Positions 53,677-61,736 of a stretch of 64,000 nt of DNA are shown piece after piece. The notes under the pieces were generated by a model. That model saw only the letters and a program-made list of their open reading frames with translations. It did no database searches and had not been told where the DNA came from. The stretch comes from Microbacterium sp. AZCO (lineage in GTDB: Bacteria > Actinomycetota > Actinomycetes > Actinomycetales > Microbacteriaceae): NCBI RefSeq assembly GCF_039614715.1, contig NZ_CP154857.1, positions 930,001 through 994,000 on the forward strand, in the 5' to 3' direction. The position numbers were made by a program, and so were the translations under genes. Position 1 is the first letter of the stretch. Each line of letters starts with the position of its first letter.

Positions 53677-54726
53677 ATGCTCGCAACCGTCATCCACGCG
53701 CCCCGAGACATCCGCGTCGAGGAAGTCGCCGACCCCGTCCTGTCGACCGGCGCGGACGCCATCGTGCGCGTCGTCGCCGCGTGCGTGTGCGGGTCCGACC
53801 TCTGGCCCTACCGCGGGGTCACCGACACGCACGAGCCGCACCGCATCGGGCACGAGTTCGTCGGCGTGGTCGAGGAGGTCGGGCCGGAGGTGCGGCACGT
53901 GAAGGCGGGCGACTTCGTCATCGCGCCGTTCTACGTGTGCGACGGCACGTGCGCGAACTGCCGCAACGGCGTGAGCACGTCGTGCCTCACCGGCGGCTGG
54001 TGGGGGAGCGACGACCGGTTCGGCGGCTTCGCCGACGGCGGTCAGGGCGAGCGCGTGCGCGTGCCGCTCGCCGACGGCACGCTCGCCGTCGTGCCCGGTC
54101 CGGTCGGCGACGACGAGATCCCCGGCCTCCTGACCCTGAGCGACGTCATGGGCACGGGCCACCACGCCGCCGTCTCGGCCGGCGTCGGCCCCGGCGACTC
54201 GGTCGCCGTCGTGGGCGACGGCGCGGTCGGACTCTGCGCCATCATCGCCGCCAAGCGGCTTGGCGCGACGACCATCATCGCGATGTCGCGCCACGAGACC
54301 CGTCAGGCGCTCGCCCGCGAGTTCGGCGCGACGCACGTCGTCGAGGAGCGTGGCGACGCCGGCGTCGAGCGCGTGCGCGAGCTGACCGGCGGCATCGGGG
54401 CCGATCGCGTGCTGGAGTGCGTCGGCACGAAGGAGTCGATGGACCAGGCCCTGCGCTCGACGCGCCCCGGCGGGATGGTCGGCTACGTCGGCGTTCCCAA
54501 CGGCGGTCCCGAACTGCCCGTCCGTCCGATGTTCAACCGCAACGTCGGCGTCAACGGCGGTGTCGCACCGGTGCGCGGCTACATCGAGGAGCTGCTGCCC
54601 GACGTGCGATCGGGCGCGATTCAGCCCGGCCGTGTGTTCGACCTCGAGCTGCCGCTCGCGGAGGCCGCCGAGGCCTACGCCGCGATGGACGAGCGCCGCG
54701 CGATCAAGGTGCTCCTGCGGCCCTGA
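53677..54726 (+). CDS. Zinc-dependent alcohol dehydrogenase
   Basis: 349 residues. Catalytic-zinc motifs ACVCGSDLWPY and GHEFVGVVEEVG are intact; structural-zinc cysteines lie in VCDGTCANCRNGVSTSC. The Rossmann motif is VAVVGDGAVGLCAIIAAKRLG and the NAD-binding region follows (IAMSRHETRQALAREFGATHVV). The substrate is unknown, possibly an alcohol or aldehyde. A hairpin follows the stop. Confidence 0.92.
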   Translation: MLATVIHAPRDIRVEEVADPVLSTGADAIVRVVAACVCGSDLWPYRGVTDTHEPHRIGHEFVGVVEEVGPEVRHVKAGDFVIAPFYVCDGTCANCRNGVSTSCLTGGWWGSDDRFGGFADGGQGERVRVPLADGTLAVVPGPVGDDEIPGLLTLSDVMGTGHHAAVSAGVGPGDSVAVVGDGAVGLCAIIAAKRLGATTIIAMSRHETRQALAREFGATHVVEERGDAGVERVRELTGGIGADRVLECVGTKESMDQALRSTRPGGMVGYVGVPNGGPELPVRPMFNRNVGVNGGVAPVRGYIEELLPDVRSGAIQPGRVFDLELPLAEAAEAYAAMDERRAIKVLLRP

Positions 54727-54753
54727 CCCGCTACACGGGCGAGTAGGAGCTCA

Positions 54754-54783
54754 GCGGCGGTCCCGGATCCCGAGAGCCGCCGC
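54754..54783 (+). terminator. Hairpin after the dehydrogenase gene
   Basis: GCGGCGG pairs with CCGCCGC across a 16-base loop. No T run follows, so termination strength is uncertain. Confidence 0.4.
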
Positions 54784-54837
54784 ACACCGGTCGCAGAGGG
54801 CGCCGTGTCAATGAGGCGCGCGGAACGACTCGTGCGA

Positions 54838-54843
54838 TAGAAC
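54838..54843 (+). promoter_or_regulatory. -10 hexamer of leader-peptide promoter
   Basis: TAGAAC ends five bases before ATG 54849. Confidence 0.45.
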
Positions 54844-54848
54844 AGCAG

Positions 54849-54908
54849 ATGTTGCGTTCTGGGGGGAACGTCCTGTTGCCATACCCGAAGGGACCCCCTC
54901 GCCCGTGA
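54849..54908 (+). CDS. Nineteen-residue leader peptide
   Basis: MLRSGGNVLLPYPKGPPRP is encoded by a short frame with a leaderless-type promoter. Its stop overlaps the GTG of the next gene as GTGA. The Pro-rich end (PKGPPRP) could slow ribosomes. Together with the next two overlaps this makes a chain of three coupled genes. Confidence 0.45.
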   Translation: MLRSGGNVLLPYPKGPPRP

Positions 54909-55072
54909 AGATCGTCAAGCGCGTCCTCATCGCGCTCGCCATCGCCTTCGCCGCCTTCTACCTGATCACTCGTCCGCAGGATGCCGCGGACGCCGTGCAG
55001 ACCGCCGTCGGAGCGGTCGTGGGTGCGGTCGTCGCCGTCATCGACTTCTTCGTGGCGCTCGCCGGCGGATGA
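54905..55072 (+). CDS. Small membrane protein of 55 residues
   Basis: MKIVKRVLIALAIAFAAFYL is followed by ITRPQDAADAVQT and a second hydrophobic stretch (AVGAVVGAVVAVIDFFVAL), so the protein is probably a two-span or one-span-plus-amphipathic membrane protein. Its stop overlaps the ATG of the PH-domain gene (ATGA), and its GTG overlaps the leader-peptide stop. It is likely to work with the PH-domain protein at the membrane. Unknown function; AAGGGA lies 12 bases upstream. Confidence 0.65.
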   Translation: MKIVKRVLIALAIAFAAFYLITRPQDAADAVQTAVGAVVGAVVAVIDFFVALAGG

Positions 55073-55812
55073 GCCTGTTCGATCCGCGGGTCGAGAAGCA
55101 CCTCATCGCCGATCTCGGCGAAGTGGTGATCGACGAGGTGCGCAAGCACTGGGCCGCGGTCGTCGGAGCCCTGCTCGAGCTGTTCGCGGGCGTCGTCGTC
55201 CTTCTGCTCGCTCTGTTCGTGCCGGCCGCCGCCTGGTGGGTGCCTGTCGTACTCGGCGGCGCCGTCTGCGTGCACGCCCTCTGGCGCATCCTCGAACGGC
55301 ACACGGATCGGTTCGTCATCACCAACATGCGGGTGTTCCGCGTGCACGGCATCCTGTCGCAGCGGATCGCGACGATGCCGCTCGCGCGCATCCTCGACAT
55401 CTCGGTGCACAAGCCGATCGTCGGCCGCATCCTGGGCTACGGGCACTTCGTGTTCGAGTCGGCCGCACAGGAGCAGGGCCTCCGGGAGATCCGGTTCGTG
55501 GGCGACCCCGATGGACGCGGGCTCACGATCCAGCGGGTGATCCAGCAGGCCGGGCTGCGCGGCTTCGCGGGCGGCCAGCCGCTCGCAGCACCGGCATCCG
55601 TCGCCCCGCCTGCGGGGTACCGCGCAGAGCCGGCGCCGTCGTATCCGACCCTCGAGATCCCTCCGCGGCCGCCGCTTCCGGCCGGCACGCCCGGCGACTG
55701 GCTCGCCGACGCCGAGCGCCGCGAGCGCGAGGAACTTCGCCGGCGCACCGGTGCGGCGGCATCCTCCGACCCCGATCGCACGCCCACGGCGCCGATCGAT
55801 CTGCGTCGCTGA
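55069..55812 (+). CDS. Bacterial PH-domain membrane protein
   Basis: 247 residues: two hydrophobic segments (about 31-53 and 55-70), then a bPH_2 domain (RFVITNMRVFRVHGILSQRIATMPLARILDISVHKPIVGRILGYGHFVFESA, about 80-150) and a Pro-rich tail. Such proteins are thought to bind membranes or envelope components; the role is unknown. It is the last gene of the 54849-55812 chain. Confidence 0.85.
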   Translation: MSLFDPRVEKHLIADLGEVVIDEVRKHWAAVVGALLELFAGVVVLLLALFVPAAAWWVPVVLGGAVCVHALWRILERHTDRFVITNMRVFRVHGILSQRIATMPLARILDISVHKPIVGRILGYGHFVFESAAQEQGLREIRFVGDPDGRGLTIQRVIQQAGLRGFAGGQPLAAPASVAPPAGYRAEPAPSYPTLEIPPRPPLPAGTPGDWLADAERREREELRRRTGAAASSDPDRTPTAPIDLRR

Positions 55813-55820
55813 GAGTCGCG

Positions 55821-56303
55821 TCAGGGCTGGCGGGCGCGGAGCGCCGCGGCCGCCTCGCGCGGCGGGCGGCCGAGGACCTTCTCGTGCCAGAGGAGGTCGG
55901 ACCCGGTCTCCTTGCGCGTCGCGCGCATCGCGTCGGCCGTGTACGTCGAGTGCGGCGCCTGCGTCAGGGCGTCGTAGGAGCGGAAGCGGATGCCGAGGGC
56001 CGTGGGAGTCGCACTGATGCGGTCCACGTCCTTCCAGGGCACCGTGACGCGATTGTCGATGCGCAGGCCCTCGTCGTCGGCGCGCAGCAGCGTGCTTCGG
56101 CGGAACTGCCCGACGAGCGAGAACCCGCCGCCCACGCCGAAGACTCCGAAGGCCGCCGCGCCGGCGATGATGTTGAGCGGCTCGGTGGGATTCACGAGGT
56201 ACACGACGACGCCCATCGCGGCGATGACGAAGCACACGACGGCGAGCGCGATGAGGCGCCCGCGAGGGGAGACGATGGTGACGGGCGGCGCGGAAGTGCT
56301 CAC
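55821..56303 (-). CDS. PH-domain membrane protein
   Basis: 160 residues with two hydrophobic helices (about 15-36 and 42-62) and a C-terminal bPH_6-like domain (LLRADDEGLRIDNRVTVPWKDVDRISATPTALGIRFRS). It converges on the other PH-domain gene, eight bases away, so the two may be related parts of one envelope function. GTG 56303 is supported by a TAGGCT hexamer seven bases before it. Confidence 0.82.
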   Translation of the reverse strand: MSTSAPPVTIVSPRGRLIALAVVCFVIAAMGVVVYLVNPTEPLNIIAGAAAFGVFGVGGGFSLVGQFRRSTLLRADDEGLRIDNRVTVPWKDVDRISATPTALGIRFRSYDALTQAPHSTYTADAMRATRKETGSDLLWHEKVLGRPPREAAAALRARQP

Positions 56304-56310
56304 GAGGCAG

Positions 56311-56316
56311 AGCCTA
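56311..56316 (-). promoter_or_regulatory. -10 hexamer of leaderless PH-domain gene
   Basis: Reads TAGGCT on the minus strand, seven bases before GTG 56303. Confidence 0.55.
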
Positions 56317-56391
56317 CGTCGCCTTCAGCGGGGCGGATTCACGCGGATTTTCAAAGTCTCAGGAACATCGCAGGCGCCCGGCGCGTTCTGA

Positions 56392-56397
56392 TACCCT
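56392..56397 (+). promoter_or_regulatory. -10 hexamer of rpsA promoter
   Basis: TACCCT places the start near 56404, giving a leader of about 160 bases, much longer than other leaders in this window. Confidence 0.5.
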
Positions 56398-56402
56398 GGA
56401 GT

Positions 56403-56510
56403 GTCACTCGTGTGGCCATCTCGCCACGCCCGGACGCCCCGCGTCCATGTGACATCGCACGACCACAATCCGCTTCGCTTCGGTTCGTGGCATCCGTTCG
56501 CCCTCGTGCG
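56403..56510 (+). promoter_or_regulatory. Structured rpsA leader RNA
   Basis: Outer arms GTCAC (56403-56407) and GTGAC (56449-56453) enclose two hairpins, GTGGC/GCCAC (56412-56427) and GGACGC/GCGTCC (56432-56446). A separate stem follows, CGCACGA/TCGTGCG (56456-56510), with inner CCAC/GTGG. S1 represses its own mRNA in other bacteria; a similar role here is inference. Confidence 0.5.
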
Positions 56511-56563
56511 GCCGGAGCCGGAACCGGGCCCGACATCCCAACCCAACAAGGACAACCCACTAC

Positions 56564-58012
56564 ATGACTATCGCAACGACCGCCCCGGCCACCAAGCAGG
56601 TCGCCATCAACGACATCGGATCTGCTGAGGACTTCCTGGCCGCGGTCGAGAAGACCATCAAGTCCTTCAACGACGGAGACCTCATCGAAGGCACCGTCGT
56701 GAAGGTCGACCGCGACGAGGTCCTCCTCGACGTCGGCTTCAAGACCGAGGGCGTCATCCCCTCGCGTGAGCTCTCCATCAAGCACGACGTCGACCCCAAC
56801 GAGGTCGTCAAGGTCGGCGACGAGGTCGAGGCGCTGGTTCTCCAGAAGGAGGACAAGGAAGGCCGCCTTATCCTGTCGAAGAAGCGTGCGCAGTACGAGC
56901 GCGCGTGGGGCGACGTGGAGAAGATCAAGGAGAACGACGGCGTCGTGACCGGTTCGGTCATCGAGGTCGTCAAGGGCGGCCTCATCGTCGACATCGGCCT
57001 CCGCGGCTTCCTCCCGGCTTCGCTCATCGAGCTGCGTCGCGTCCGCGACCTCACGCCGTACCTCGGCCAGGAGATCGAGGCGAAGATCCTCGAGCTCGAC
57101 AAGAACCGCAACAACGTCGTCCTCTCGCGCCGCGCCCTGCTCGAGCAGACGCAGTCCGAGTCGCGCACCACGTTCCTCAACAACCTGCACAAGGGCCAGG
57201 TCCGCAAGGGCACGGTCTCGTCGATCGTCAACTTCGGCGCGTTCGTCGACCTCGGCGGCGTCGACGGTCTCGTGCACGTCTCCGAGCTCTCGTGGAAGCA
57301 CATCGAGCACGCGTCCGAGGTCGTCGAGGTGGGCCAGGAGGTCACCGTCGAGATCCTCGAGGTCGACCTCGACCGCGAGCGCGTCTCGCTGTCGCTCAAG
57401 GCGACGCAGGAGGACCCGTGGCAGGTCTTCGCCCGCACGCACGCGATCGGCCAGATCGCTCCGGGCAAGGTCACCAAGCTCGTTCCGTTCGGTGCGTTCG
57501 TCCGCGTCGCCGACGGCATCGAGGGCCTCGTGCACATCTCGGAGCTGTCGGGCAAGCACGTCGAGCTCGCCGAGCAGGTCGTCTCGGTCGGCGAAGAGGT
57601 CTTCGTGAAGATCATCGACATCGACCTCGAGCGTCGCCGCATCTCGCTCTCGCTCAAGCAGGCGAACGAGTCGGTCGACCCGCACGGCACCGAGTTCGAC
57701 CCGGCCCTCTACGGCATGGTCACCGAGTACGACGAGCTCGGGGAGTACAAGTACCCCGAGGGCTTCGACCCGGAGACGAACGCCTGGCTCGAGGGCTTCG
57801 ACGAGCAGCGCGAGAAGTGGGAGCAGGAGTACGCGGCTGCCCAGGCTCGCTGGGAGGCCCACAAGGCTGCCGTCGCCAAGGCCGCCGAGGCCGAGGCTGC
57901 GAACCCCATCGCCGACACCCCGTCGTCGTTCTCGTCCGACAGCGGCCCCTCGGGCACGCTCGCGGACGACGAGGCTCTCGCCGCTCTGCGCGAGAAGCTC
58001 TCGGGTCGCTGA
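56564..58012 (+). CDS. rpsA: 30S ribosomal protein S1
   Basis: Binds mRNA on the small subunit and helps start translation. The 482 residues contain four S1 domains, at about 34-105, 120-187, 205-275 and 290-360, each with a GTVV/GAFV-type start and ending in ISLSLK or similar, followed by an acidic Ala/Glu-rich tail as in actinobacteria. ATG 56564 has only a weak GGACAA site upstream. A terminator follows. Confidence 0.97.
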   Translation: MTIATTAPATKQVAINDIGSAEDFLAAVEKTIKSFNDGDLIEGTVVKVDRDEVLLDVGFKTEGVIPSRELSIKHDVDPNEVVKVGDEVEALVLQKEDKEGRLILSKKRAQYERAWGDVEKIKENDGVVTGSVIEVVKGGLIVDIGLRGFLPASLIELRRVRDLTPYLGQEIEAKILELDKNRNNVVLSRRALLEQTQSESRTTFLNNLHKGQVRKGTVSSIVNFGAFVDLGGVDGLVHVSELSWKHIEHASEVVEVGQEVTVEILEVDLDRERVSLSLKATQEDPWQVFARTHAIGQIAPGKVTKLVPFGAFVRVADGIEGLVHISELSGKHVELAEQVVSVGEEVFVKIIDIDLERRRISLSLKQANESVDPHGTEFDPALYGMVTEYDELGEYKYPEGFDPETNAWLEGFDEQREKWEQEYAAAQARWEAHKAAVAKAAEAEAANPIADTPSSFSSDSGPSGTLADDEALAALREKLSGR

Positions 58013-58035
58013 TCCAGCACTGATCCTCAGGGTCA

Positions 58036-58074
58036 CGAAGGGCCGTCACCTCCGGGTGGCGGCCCTTCGCCGTT
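58036..58074 (+). terminator. Rho-independent terminator of rpsA
   Basis: CGAAGGGCCGTCACC pairs with GGTGGCGGCCCTTCG with one mismatch across a four-base loop. Confidence 0.8.
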
Positions 58075-58114
58075 CTCACGTCCAGCTCCCAGGGTGCGCC
58101 TCGCCGCCCGGGCG

Positions 58115-58120
58115 TACCCT
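58115..58120 (+). promoter_or_regulatory. -10 hexamer of leaderless LolA-like gene
   Basis: TACCCT ends six bases before ATG 58127. Confidence 0.6.
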
Positions 58121-58126
58121 TTTCCC

Positions 58127-59230
58127 ATGGGTACCCGGCAGACGCCCTGGTCTCCCGTGCGGCGGGTCTCGGTCGCCGGCGCGGCGGTGCTGGTCGCGGT
58201 CGTGGCCGCCGCTGTCGTCATCCCGACGATGGCCGAGGCGCGCGTCGATCTTCCCGACAAGACGCCGGCCGAGCTGTTGCAGTTCGCCGCCGCCGGCGAC
58301 GTGACCGCGATGACGGGCACGATCGAGCAGTCGTCGGATCTCGGCTTGCCCGACCTCTCCGCGATCGCGGGTGGCTCGTCCTCCGCGAAGGATTCGACGG
58401 CCGGTCTGTCCGACGCGCTCGACCTGCTGACGGGCTCGCACACCGCCAAGGTGTATCTCGACGGCGACAAGGCGCGGCTGCAGGTGCTCGACCGCCTGGC
58501 CGAGCGCGATGTGTACGTCGATCACGCGGCGAAGCAGGGGTGGTTCGTCGACTCCGAGACCAAGACCGCGACGCGCTACACCGTGAGCGGCGATCCGTCC
58601 TCGTCGGCGCCCGAGCCTCGCGCGACCGTCGAGACTCCGCAGCAGCTGCTCGACGACGCCCTCGCGAAGCTCGACGACTCCACCGACATCTCGGTCGGCA
58701 CCGATGGGCGCGTCGCGGGACGGGACGCGTACGAGCTCGTCCTCGCGCCCAAGGATGCGCAGAGCCTCATCGGCGAGGTGCGCTTCGCGATCGACGGCGA
58801 GACCGGCGCCGCCCTCTCGGCATCCATCACCGCGCGCGGTGCGGATCAGCCGGCGTTCGACGTCGCATTCACGCAGGTCGCGTTCTCGGCGCCCGACGCC
58901 GCGACCCTCACGTACAGGCCCGCCCCGGGATTCACCGTCGAGGAGAAGACCCTCACCGTCTCCGAGCACGAGGCCCAGGGCTCGGCGCCACCCGCCGCGC
59001 AGCGACCCGTCGTGCACGGAGAGGGCTGGACGGCGGTCGTCGAGCTCCCGCCCGCCGACAGCGCGCCGACGGGCGAGAGCGCCGCGATGCTCGACACGCT
59101 CACCCGCCCCGTGTCGGGCGGACGCGTGCTGGAGACGGCGCTCGTCACGGTGTTCTTCGCCGACGACGGGCGCGTCTTCGCCGGCGCCGTCGGACCCGAC
59201 AGCCTCGCGCAGGTCGCGGCCGGCGGCTGA
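58127..59230 (+). CDS. LolA-like extracytoplasmic protein
   Basis: 367 residues with an N-terminal signal anchor (about 14-36, VSVAGAAVLVAVVAAAVVIP). The rest is a beta-rich domain resembling LolA/RseB or DUF2092 folds: TPAELLQFAAAGDVTAMTGTIEQSSDLGLP, VYLDGDKARLQVLD, DVYVDHAAKQGWFVDSETKTATRY, RDAYELVLAPKDAQSLIGEVRFAIDGETGAAL. Probably binds lipid or hydrophobic cargo outside the membrane. An ABC transporter follows five bases later and is probably its partner. Confidence 0.8.
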   Translation: MGTRQTPWSPVRRVSVAGAAVLVAVVAAAVVIPTMAEARVDLPDKTPAELLQFAAAGDVTAMTGTIEQSSDLGLPDLSAIAGGSSSAKDSTAGLSDALDLLTGSHTAKVYLDGDKARLQVLDRLAERDVYVDHAAKQGWFVDSETKTATRYTVSGDPSSSAPEPRATVETPQQLLDDALAKLDDSTDISVGTDGRVAGRDAYELVLAPKDAQSLIGEVRFAIDGETGAALSASITARGADQPAFDVAFTQVAFSAPDAATLTYRPAPGFTVEEKTLTVSEHEAQGSAPPAAQRPVVHGEGWTAVVELPPADSAPTGESAAMLDTLTRPVSGGRVLETALVTVFFADDGRVFAGAVGPDSLAQVAAGG

Positions 59231-59235
59231 ACCCG

Positions 59236-60177
59236 GTGACCGACCTCGCGATCCAGACCTCGGATCTGACCAAGCGCTTCGGTGCGCAGACCGCGGTCGA
59301 CGCCGTCGCGCTCGATGTGCCGCACGGCGCCGTCTTCGGATTCCTCGGGCCGAACGGGTCGGGCAAGACCACGACGATCCGGATGCTCCTGGGCCTCGTC
59401 CGACCGACAGCCGGCGAGGCCCGCGTCCTGGGGCGGAGCGTCCCCGATGCGCTGCAGGTCGTGCTCCCGCGCGTCGGTGCGCTCGTCGAGGGACCGGCGT
59501 TCGCACCGTTCCTCACGGGTCGGCAGAACCTGCGCCGATTCGACGCGGCGGCCCGGCACACGGCCTCCGGCACCCGCCGTCGACGCGTGGACGAGGCGCT
59601 CGAGCGCGTGGGCCTCACCACCGCGGCCGACAAGAGGGTGCACGCCTACTCGCTGGGCATGAAGCAGCGGCTCGGCATCGCGAACGCGCTCCTCATGCCC
59701 CGGGAGCTGCTCGTGCTGGACGAGCCGACGAACGGACTCGACCCTCAGGGCACGCGTGAGGTGCGCAGCCTCATCCGCGCCCTCGCCGCCGAGGGATCGA
59801 CCGTCTTCGTCTCCAGCCACCTCCTCGCGGAGGTCGAGCAGGTGTGCACGCACGTCGGGGTCATGAGTGCGGGCCGGCTCGTCGCGTCCGGCACCCTCGA
59901 CGAGCTGCGGCGCGGCGACGGCAGGGGGTGCGTGCAGGTGCAGACCCCCGACGTCGCGCGTGCCCGTGAGGTCCTCGAGAGGGCGGGGATCAGGACGATG
60001 GATGCCGCACCCTCCACGCTCACCGGCGCGCTCGTCCCCGACGGGCCCGAGCCCGAGGAGATCGTCGCGGCGCTCGTGCGGGCCGAGGTGCGCGTGCGCG
60101 GGTTCGCCGTCGAGCGTGCGAGCCTCGAGGACCGGTTCGTCGAGCTGACCGGGCAGGGCTTCGATGTCGTCGCGTGA
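59236..60177 (+). CDS. ABC transporter ATP-binding protein
   Basis: 313 residues. Walker A is GPNGSGKTT, the signature is YSLGMKQRLGIA (a degenerate LSGGQ), Walker B is LLVLDEPTNGLD and the H-loop is SSHLLAEVEQVC. The C-terminal accessory domain is typical of drug or lipid exporters. GTG 59236 is close to the LolA-like stop; the permease gene overlaps its end by 14 bases. Confidence 0.93.
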   Translation: MTDLAIQTSDLTKRFGAQTAVDAVALDVPHGAVFGFLGPNGSGKTTTIRMLLGLVRPTAGEARVLGRSVPDALQVVLPRVGALVEGPAFAPFLTGRQNLRRFDAAARHTASGTRRRRVDEALERVGLTTAADKRVHAYSLGMKQRLGIANALLMPRELLVLDEPTNGLDPQGTREVRSLIRALAAEGSTVFVSSHLLAEVEQVCTHVGVMSAGRLVASGTLDELRRGDGRGCVQVQTPDVARAREVLERAGIRTMDAAPSTLTGALVPDGPEPEEIVAALVRAEVRVRGFAVERASLEDRFVELTGQGFDVVA

Positions 60178-61045
60178 GGTCGCAGAGCCGGCGACGGCCG
60201 ACGCGGATCCGGTGCGCGAGGCGCGGGGGAGCGGCATCCCGGGCCTTCTCGCCAGTGAGCTCGCGACGCTCTTCCGACGCGTGCGCACGTGGGCGATGCT
60301 CGGCGCGCTGGCGCTCATCCCCGTTCTGCTGGGCGTCGCCGTGCGGATCGCGGGAGGGACGCGTGCAGGCCACGGTCCGCCGTTCCTCGATCAGATCACG
60401 GACAACGGCGTCTTCGTCGGCCTCGCGGCGCTGACGGTCGCCATCCCGCTGTTCCTCCCCCTCACGGTCAGTGTCGTCGCGGGCGACGCGATCGCCGGCG
60501 AGGCGAGCCTCGGAACCCTCCGGTACCTCCTCGTCGCGCCGTCGGGCCGGGTCGCGCTGCTCGTCGTCAAGTACGTGGTGGTGGCGGTCTTCTGCATCGT
60601 CGCGACCTTCGTGGTGGTCGCCGTCGGCGTCGTGGTCGGCTCGATCCTCTTCGGCGCGGGGCCGCTGACGCTCCTGAGCGGGACGCAGGTGAGTCTCGCC
60701 GAGGGACTCGCCCGATCGCTCGCCATCGTCGCGTACGTGTCGGTGTCGATGGTGGGTCTCGCCGCGATCGGGCTCTTCCTGTCGACCGTCACGACCGTGC
60801 CCGTCGGGGCCATGGCGGCGACCGCGATCCTTGCGGTCGCCGCGCAGATCGTGGGGCAGATCCCGCAGCTGTCGGCTCTGCATCCGTACCTCTTCACGGA
60901 TCGGTGGCTCGACTTCGGAGACCTGCTGCGCTCGCCCATCTCCTGGGACTCCTTCGTCGAGAACGCGCTGCTGCAGGCGGTCTGGATCGTCGTCGCGGGA
61001 GCCCTCGCGATCTGGCGGTTCACGACCCGTGACGTGCTGACGTAG
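60164..61045 (+). CDS. ABC transporter permease
   Basis: 293 residues with six membrane segments (ABC2 type): AMLGALALIPVLLGVAV, GLAALTVAIPLFLPLTVSVVAGDAIAGEASLGTLRYLLVAP, and others. The GEASLGTLRYLL stretch is the usual coupling region of this family. Together with the LolA-like protein and the ATPase it forms a three-gene operon, likely exporting a lipid or hydrophobic compound. Confidence 0.9.
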   Translation: MSSREVAEPATADADPVREARGSGIPGLLASELATLFRRVRTWAMLGALALIPVLLGVAVRIAGGTRAGHGPPFLDQITDNGVFVGLAALTVAIPLFLPLTVSVVAGDAIAGEASLGTLRYLLVAPSGRVALLVVKYVVVAVFCIVATFVVVAVGVVVGSILFGAGPLTLLSGTQVSLAEGLARSLAIVAYVSVSMVGLAAIGLFLSTVTTVPVGAMAATAILAVAAQIVGQIPQLSALHPYLFTDRWLDFGDLLRSPISWDSFVENALLQAVWIVVAGALAIWRFTTRDVLT

Positions 61046-61074
61046 CCCCGCGGCGGGATGTCGGGGCCCGCTCG

Positions 61075-61080
61075 TACAGT
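61075..61080 (+). promoter_or_regulatory. -10 hexamer of leaderless GIY-YIG gene
   Basis: TACAGT ends six bases before GTG 61087. Confidence 0.55.
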
Positions 61081-61086
61081 CTCCCT

Positions 61087-61644
61087 GTGTCTTTCGATCG
61101 TGATCACTGCCTCGTGGCGGATGGATGCCGCGGCCCGGTGCCGCCCGATGCTCCGCTGCCGCTGTGCGAGAGGCATCTCGCGGTGGCGGCCGACTGGGCC
61201 GCATCGGCGTTCGGACTGACCGACACGCTGCCCGCGCCGTGCCGGCTCTGCGGGTCGAGGCTCGGCATCCAGTACCCCTCCGGGTGGCTCTGCGCCACCT
61301 GCGAGTGGCGCTTCGGCGAGGTCGTCGACGGCGAGCTGCCTCCTCCCCGCGTCGACGTCGTCTACTACCTCGCCTATGCCGACCGTGTGAAGATCGGGAC
61401 GACGGCCAACCCCCGCCGGCGGTTCACCGCCATCTGGCACGACGACCTGCTCGCGCTCGAGCGGGGCGACCGCCGGCTCGAGCGACATCGGCACGAGCAG
61501 TTCGCCGCCGACCGGTTCGGCACGAGCGAGTGGTTCGCCCGGTCGCCCGCCCTCGACGCGCACATCGAGGCGGTGCGCGGAGGAGGGGAGCCATGGGACG
61601 CCTACGCGCGCTGGGTGAGCGAAGCGGTGGCCCTGCAGAGCTGA
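61087..61644 (+). CDS. GIY-YIG-like nuclease with N-terminal zinc motifs
   Basis: 185 residues. The N-terminal half has Cys pairs of a zinc ribbon (CRLCGSR ... LCATCEW) and an earlier Cys/His set. The C-terminal half, VYYLAYADRVKIGTTANPRRRFTAIWHDDLLALERGDRRLERHRHEQF, resembles the T5orf172/MUG113 branch of GIY-YIG nucleases. It stands alone, with no intron, intein or phage gene beside it. Confidence 0.75.
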   Translation: MSFDRDHCLVADGCRGPVPPDAPLPLCERHLAVAADWAASAFGLTDTLPAPCRLCGSRLGIQYPSGWLCATCEWRFGEVVDGELPPPRVDVVYYLAYADRVKIGTTANPRRRFTAIWHDDLLALERGDRRLERHRHEQFAADRFGTSEWFARSPALDAHIEAVRGGGEPWDAYARWVSEAVALQS

Positions 61645-61736
61645 CGACCCGGTGGGCGGCGTGCCGACGCATCCACAGCGCGTTCGAAGCCACGCGATAT
61701 AGCGTGAGGAGTCCCCATCGATCACGGAGGACACTC

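Noticed and set aside
54838..54870. GAAC/GTTC repeats as a LexA (SOS) box
   Set aside because: The half-sites are not in the GAAC-N4-GTTC arrangement of actinobacterial LexA boxes.
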